Shown: positions 60,684 through 64,000 of the stretch, piece after piece | Layout of the letters: the number at the start of each line of letters is the position of its first letter | Position numbering within the stretch: position 1 is the first letter of the stretch | Origin: Marinomonas vulgaris | Lineage (GTDB): Bacteria > Pseudomonadota > Gammaproteobacteria > Pseudomonadales > Marinomonadaceae | Length of the DNA: 64,000 nucleotides | Direction of reading: 5' to 3' | NCBI RefSeq assembly: GCF_018145875.1 | Contig: NZ_JAGSSV010000015.1 | Location: forward strand, 1 to 64,000 | Translations under genes and position numbers: made by a program | The notes under the pieces: model-generated | What the model was told of the DNA's origin: nothing | The model's input: only the letters and a program-made list of their open reading frames with translations | Databases searched by the model: none

Positions 60684-62567
60684 ATGAAGGTATCCCATAA
60701 AGTCGTGCTGTCTGCTTCCATTGTGGTAGCGTTGGCGTTCGCAGCCTATTCTTGGTTGCAGTACAGCAATTTGAAAAATGCGTTGTATGAGAAAACGACT
60801 ACTAGCACCCAAGAAACCAGTAAATCATTGGCTTTACAGCTGAATAATTGGCTGAACGGTAAGGTTGCGCTGATCAATACAGTGTCTCAAACAATCGATG
60901 CAGATTTTAGTCAAAGCAGTATTCAAAGCGCTTTTGATACCCCTATTTATAAAGAAGAATTTCTTATCCTCTTTGGTGGTTTAGCCACAGATGGTAAACC
61001 TATTACTAACGATCCTAGCTGGAACCCACCAGGTTGGGACGGTCGAAAACGTCCTTGGTATCCATTAGCGAAACAACATCAACGTGCTGTGCTAACGGAA
61101 CCTTATAGCGATGCAGCGACGGGTGAAATTTTGATTTCGGTAGTGGCTAATTTTACCGACAAAGGTGTGTTTAAAGGGGCTTTTGGCGGTGATTTAAGTT
61201 TGAAAACCGTATCTGATGCCGTTAATACGCTGACCTTCGATGATACCGGTTACGCGTTTTTAATGAACAAGACCGGTAAAGTGATCAGTCATCCGGATAC
61301 GACGCTAAACGGCAAGCCAGTGTCTAGCTTTTTACAGCAGAGCGTGTCTTCTTTGAGCAATGATCTGGTGGAGAACCAATTAAAAGATGGTACGTCTGTA
61401 TTGGTTTCTTTTACTCCGTTAACCGATTTGTATGGTGCTGACTGGTACGTGGGTGTGGTGCTGGACGAAGACAAGTTGTTTGCCAACGTTCGTGAATTTG
61501 GGTGGATTGCTTTCTTCGGTACTCTGATAGCGGTCTTGTTGGTATCTGCAGTGTTGTATTTTGTGATTACCCGTTTACTGCAGCCTCTACTAGCGCTTCG
61601 TCAGTCGTTGCAAGATATTAATAACGGTCAGGGTGATTTGACTAAGCGGTTAGAAATCATCAGCAATGATGAGTTCGGCGATGTGTCAGGTGAATTCAAT
61701 CAGTTCATTGGTTTCTTACAGCAGCTGATCAGTGAAGTGAAAGGCCGCTCACTCAATGTGCGAACGAATACAGATAAAACGGCCGCCTCGTCTGATCGTT
61801 CGTCAGCCGAGTTACATACTCAGCTCAGTGAGTTGGATCAGCTCGCTACCGCCATGCACGAAATGTCGGCAACGGCACACGATGTGGCCGATAATGCTCA
61901 GACTGCTGCGCATCGCGCGAGCCAAGCCGATGTGGCGGCGAAAGAGGGTGAGGTTATTGTCGATCGCACCACAACCTCTATTGCGCAATTGACTCACCAA
62001 ATGGGTGATGTAGTGACTACCATCAATCAGTTGGTTGAATACAGCGATAATATTGAATCGATTTTGACTGTGATTACAGATATCGCAGACCAAACTAATC
62101 TATTGGCCTTAAATGCAGCGATTGAAGCAGCGCGAGCCGGTGAGCAAGGTCGTGGCTTTGCTGTGGTCGCTGATGAAGTTCGTACTTTGGCGTCGAAAAC
62201 CCAAGAATCGACAGAGCAGATCAACAAGATGATTCAGCAGCTACAATCGGGTGTACGCAGTGCTGAAAAAGTCATTCTTGAAAGTCGTGAAAATGCTAAT
62301 AGCACTCAGCAAATTGCCGATCAAGCAAAAGTATCCTTAGAGGCGATTCGCTCCAGTATCATTGAAATTAATGAAATGACGGTACAAATTGCCGCAGCAG
62401 CCGAAGAGCAGAGCGCCACATCAAATGAGATTAACCGCAATACCACGAATATTCGTGATATTAGTCAATCGGTGTCCGATGCGGCGAAAGAGCAGTCGGA
62501 TCTCTGCAGTACCATGGTAGAAATCACCACGGAGCAGGCTGCGTCGTTGAATAAATTTAAGGTATAA
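60684..62567 (+). CDS. Cache-domain methyl-accepting chemotaxis protein
   Basis: About 627 residues: span 1 (near 8-25), a periplasmic double-Cache sensor (about 30-280, with [19 protein letters not shown], a dCache_1 hallmark), span 2 (near 283-305), HAMP, then a cytoplasmic coiled coil with the tip [20 protein letters not shown] and [10 protein letters not shown]. It signals to CheA/CheW. The ligand is unknown. A second ATG is preferred at 60684 (AAAGG spacing) over 60657. No C-terminal CheR pentapeptide. Confidence 0.92.
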   Translation: MKVSHKVVLSASIVVALAFAAYSWLQYSNLKNALYEKTTTSTQETSKSLALQLNNWLNGKVALINTVSQTIDADFSQSSIQSAFDTPIYKEEFLILFGGLATDGKPITNDPSWNPPGWDGRKRPWYPLAKQHQRAVLTEPYSDAATGEILISVVANFTDKGVFKGAFGGDLSLKTVSDAVNTLTFDDTGYAFLMNKTGKVISHPDTTLNGKPVSSFLQQSVSSLSNDLVENQLKDGTSVLVSFTPLTDLYGADWYVGVVLDEDKLFANVREFGWIAFFGTLIAVLLVSAVLYFVITRLLQPLLALRQSLQDINNGQGDLTKRLEIISNDEFGDVSGEFNQFIGFLQQLISEVKGRSLNVRTNTDKTAASSDRSSAELHTQLSELDQLATAMHEMSATAHDVADNAQTAAHRASQADVAAKEGEVIVDRTTTSIAQLTHQMGDVVTTINQLVEYSDNIESILTVITDIADQTNLLALNAAIEAARAGEQGRGFAVVADEVRTLASKTQESTEQINKMIQQLQSGVRSAEKVILESRENANSTQQIADQAKVSLEAIRSSIIEINEMTVQIAAAAEEQSATSNEINRNTTNIRDISQSVSDAAKEQSDLCSTMVEITTEQAASLNKFKV

Positions 62568-62600
62568 GTTTATAAAGCGATAAAACCAAAACGACGAATA

Positions 62601-62637
62601 AAAAAGCGAGAGTGGCCAAGGTTCCTCTCGCTTTTTT
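62601..62637. terminator. Bidirectional terminator between chemoreceptor and thioesterase genes
   Basis: AAAAAGCGAGAG and CTCTCGCTTTTTT form a 12-bp stem with a 12-base loop and A/T-runs on both sides, between convergent genes. Confidence 0.9.
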
Positions 62638-62656
62638 GTGTCTTGTGTTGATGAAT

Positions 62657-63067
62657 TTATGCCTGTGACTCTATGGCGCTTTGAATCGATTGACGTAAAT
62701 TGTCTGGCAAGGCAATGGCACTTTTTGCTTGTTTGCAAAAACACACATAGGTGACGTCTGCATCAGCCACTAGCTTGCCTGTTTGTTGGTTAATGATGGA
62801 TTGTTTCATGGTAATACTGCGTTGGCTCAGCTGAGCATAGCGGGTTTGTACGTCTAACACATCACCGAAGCGAGCCTCGGCTTTAAAGTTAATGTTGATG
62901 TTGACCACAGGCCAAACGTAGTTTTCCATCCATTCTGTGCTTTCGGACATTTGCTCGAAAAAATCCCAGCGACCCTCTTCTAAAAATTCCAAATAGCGCG
63001 CGTTGTTAACGTGCTGAAACAGATCTAAATGATAACCTCGTACTTTTATTTGCACGGTGCTGAGCAT
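62657..63067 (-). CDS. YbgC/FadM-type acyl-CoA thioesterase
   Basis: A 136-residue hotdog-fold 4HBT protein. VRGYHLDLFQHVNNARYLEFLEEGRWDFF carries the active-site Asp and the HxNN helix of 4-hydroxybenzoyl-CoA thioesterases. It hydrolyses acyl-CoAs in the cytoplasm; FadM-type members release 3,5-tetradecadienoyl-CoA, others short acyl-CoAs. A link to the beta-oxidation cluster 6 kb away is possible but not shown. GGGAG precedes the ATG. Confidence 0.87.
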   Translation of the reverse strand: MLSTVQIKVRGYHLDLFQHVNNARYLEFLEEGRWDFFEQMSESTEWMENYVWPVVNININFKAEARFGDVLDVQTRYAQLSQRSITMKQSIINQQTGKLVADADVTYVCFCKQAKSAIALPDNLRQSIQSAIESQA

Positions 63068-63241
63068 GGTGTTTCTCCCTCGTTATTATTTTTAGGCAAT
63101 ATTGTTTAGGCGATAAAGTAATATCAGCCCAACAGACTAAAAGTCCTATGTCGAGATGGAAATAACAAAAACGCTCGACTTTACTGACAGGGAGTTTTGC
63201 GTGATATTGATGGTTCATTAAACACGACCTTAGAGGTGACT

Positions 63242-63781
63242 ATGTTAAGCAAAGAAACGACCGGACTGGTTATCGTTGATGTACAGGGAAAGTTGGCCAG
63301 TATTGTTCACGATAGCGTACAGGTTGTGGCGAATTTGGTAACCCTGGTGAAAGCCGCAAACCGAATGGAATTGCCTATTATCTGGTTAGAACAAAATCCA
63401 GAAAAATTGGGCGATACGATACCAGAACTGCGCGAGCTGCTGACGTCGTCTCCTCGCATTGCTAAATACACCTTTAGTGCTTGTGGCGAGCCGGCATTTG
63501 TGAAAGCCGTCAAACAGGCTAAGCGTGAGAACTGGCTGATGACGGGCATAGAAGCTCATATTTGCGTGTATCAAACCGCTATGGATATGAAGGCGTTGGG
63601 GTACTCAGTAGAGCTGGTGGCGGATTGTGTATCGTCTCGTCGTGTTGAAAACAAAGACCTAGCGGTGGCCAAGTTGGCTCGCGCTGGTGTGGAAACCACG
63701 TGTTTGGAAATGTGTTTGTTTGAGTTGATCAAGGATTGTCGTGCGGCGGAATTTAAAGATGCACTGCGCCTGATTAAATAG
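63242..63781 (+). CDS. Isochorismatase-family cysteine hydrolase
   Basis: About 179 residues. Catalytic triad positions are visible: Asp in GLVIVDVQGKLA, Lys in RIAKYTFSACG and Cys in MTGIEAHICVYQTAMD, with a cis-peptide-like Gly-Ile before the Cys motif. It resembles YcaC-like hydrolases of unknown substrate more than true isochorismatase. The frame runs back to a TTG at 63197; the ATG at 63242 is preferred for family fit, though GAGGTGA lies very close to it. Confidence 0.85.
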   Translation: MLSKETTGLVIVDVQGKLASIVHDSVQVVANLVTLVKAANRMELPIIWLEQNPEKLGDTIPELRELLTSSPRIAKYTFSACGEPAFVKAVKQAKRENWLMTGIEAHICVYQTAMDMKALGYSVELVADCVSSRRVENKDLAVAKLARAGVETTCLEMCLFELIKDCRAAEFKDALRLIK

Positions 63782-63848
63782 TTACGCTTTGTGGTTTAAT
63801 TCCCTCACTGTTTTATTGATTTCATTATACCGACACAAGGCAAGCACG

Positions 63849-64000
63849 ATGAACTTAGACAAATCGAAAAAGCGTATCGCTAAAAAAGTAAAAATGGGCT
63901 TCAAAGGTTATCCGCAATTGTCCATTGCCTATTATGGTGAAACGGTAGACCTGGCTACCGAGGTGGTCGTGACCTTTACGGCAGAAGAGGGGGCCGCACC
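63849..64000 (+). CDS. Small conserved hypothetical protein, N-terminal part (cut by right edge)
   Basis: Translation from the ATG gives MNLDKSKKRIAKKVKMGFKG and continues open to the window end (about 50 residues). The basic N-terminus is followed by a short beta-rich region. AAGG lies 8 bases upstream of the ATG. I do not recognise a function. The frame and ribosome binding site support a real gene. Confidence 0.6.
   Translation, partial: MNLDKSKKRIAKKVKMGFKGYPQLSIAYYGETVDLATEVVVTFTAEEGAA

Overview
The window comes from a marine gammaproteobacterium, most likely Marinomonas or a close relative in the Oceanospirillales. This is inferred from gene content and order, with no database search. 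The pointers are the Pseudomonas-like order nth-rnf-metG-apbC-dcd, a sodium-type MotY beside argG and rnt, and a cpxP/cpxRA locus. I saw no tRNA, rRNA, CRISPR array, IS element or prophage gene. No stretch over 300 bases lacks a gene.

Left end (1-12.6 kb): this is the accessory and most interesting part. The C-terminal end of a very large repetitive surface protein runs in from the left edge. It is followed on the same strand by a TolC-type outer membrane channel, a periplasmic adaptor, a 615-residue protein fusing a cytoplasmic GAF-like region to an HlyD-like adaptor, a PqqD-like/M50 protease/HlyD fusion with an intact HEIGH zinc site, and a C-terminally truncated SecA paralogue. No ABC exporter ATPase and no two-partner beta-barrel is visible. 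I read this as a dedicated export apparatus for the giant protein that combines type I-like parts with a SecA-like motor. I do not recognise it as a described system. Two strong RNA hairpins separate its first genes.

Middle (12.6-45 kb): mostly conserved chromosome. It holds a DUF465 protein, a very long AsmA-like DUF748 protein with a 42-residue internal repeat, YbaN, RNase T, MotY and ArgG. Next come a ribokinase/nucleoside hydrolase pair, a small RRM protein, a PilZ-like protein, an omega-amino-acid transaminase, and the rnfABCDGE-nth operon with a hairpin-rich leader. MetG diverges from ApbC-Dcd. A PAS-GGDEF diguanylate cyclase, IlvE, and a divergent cpxP/cpxRA locus with a perfect CpxR box follow. 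Then come a methyltransferase, an NCS2 purine permease, a SpoU-type RNA methyltransferase, a DUF481 outer membrane protein and a CobW-type GTPase.

Right end (46.9-64 kb): a near-complete fatty acid beta-oxidation cluster comes first: acyl-CoA dehydrogenase, SCP2 protein, FadD, enoyl-CoA hydratase, EtfBA, FadB, FadA. It takes a fatty acid from activation to acetyl-CoA and passes electrons to ETF. Its genes are separated by hairpins and by a 15-bp tandem repeat, suggesting differential expression. It is followed by a D-2-hydroxyacid dehydrogenase, catalase-peroxidase KatG, a Cache-domain chemoreceptor, a YbgC-type thioesterase, an isochorismatase-family hydrolase and the start of a small unknown gene cut by the right edge.
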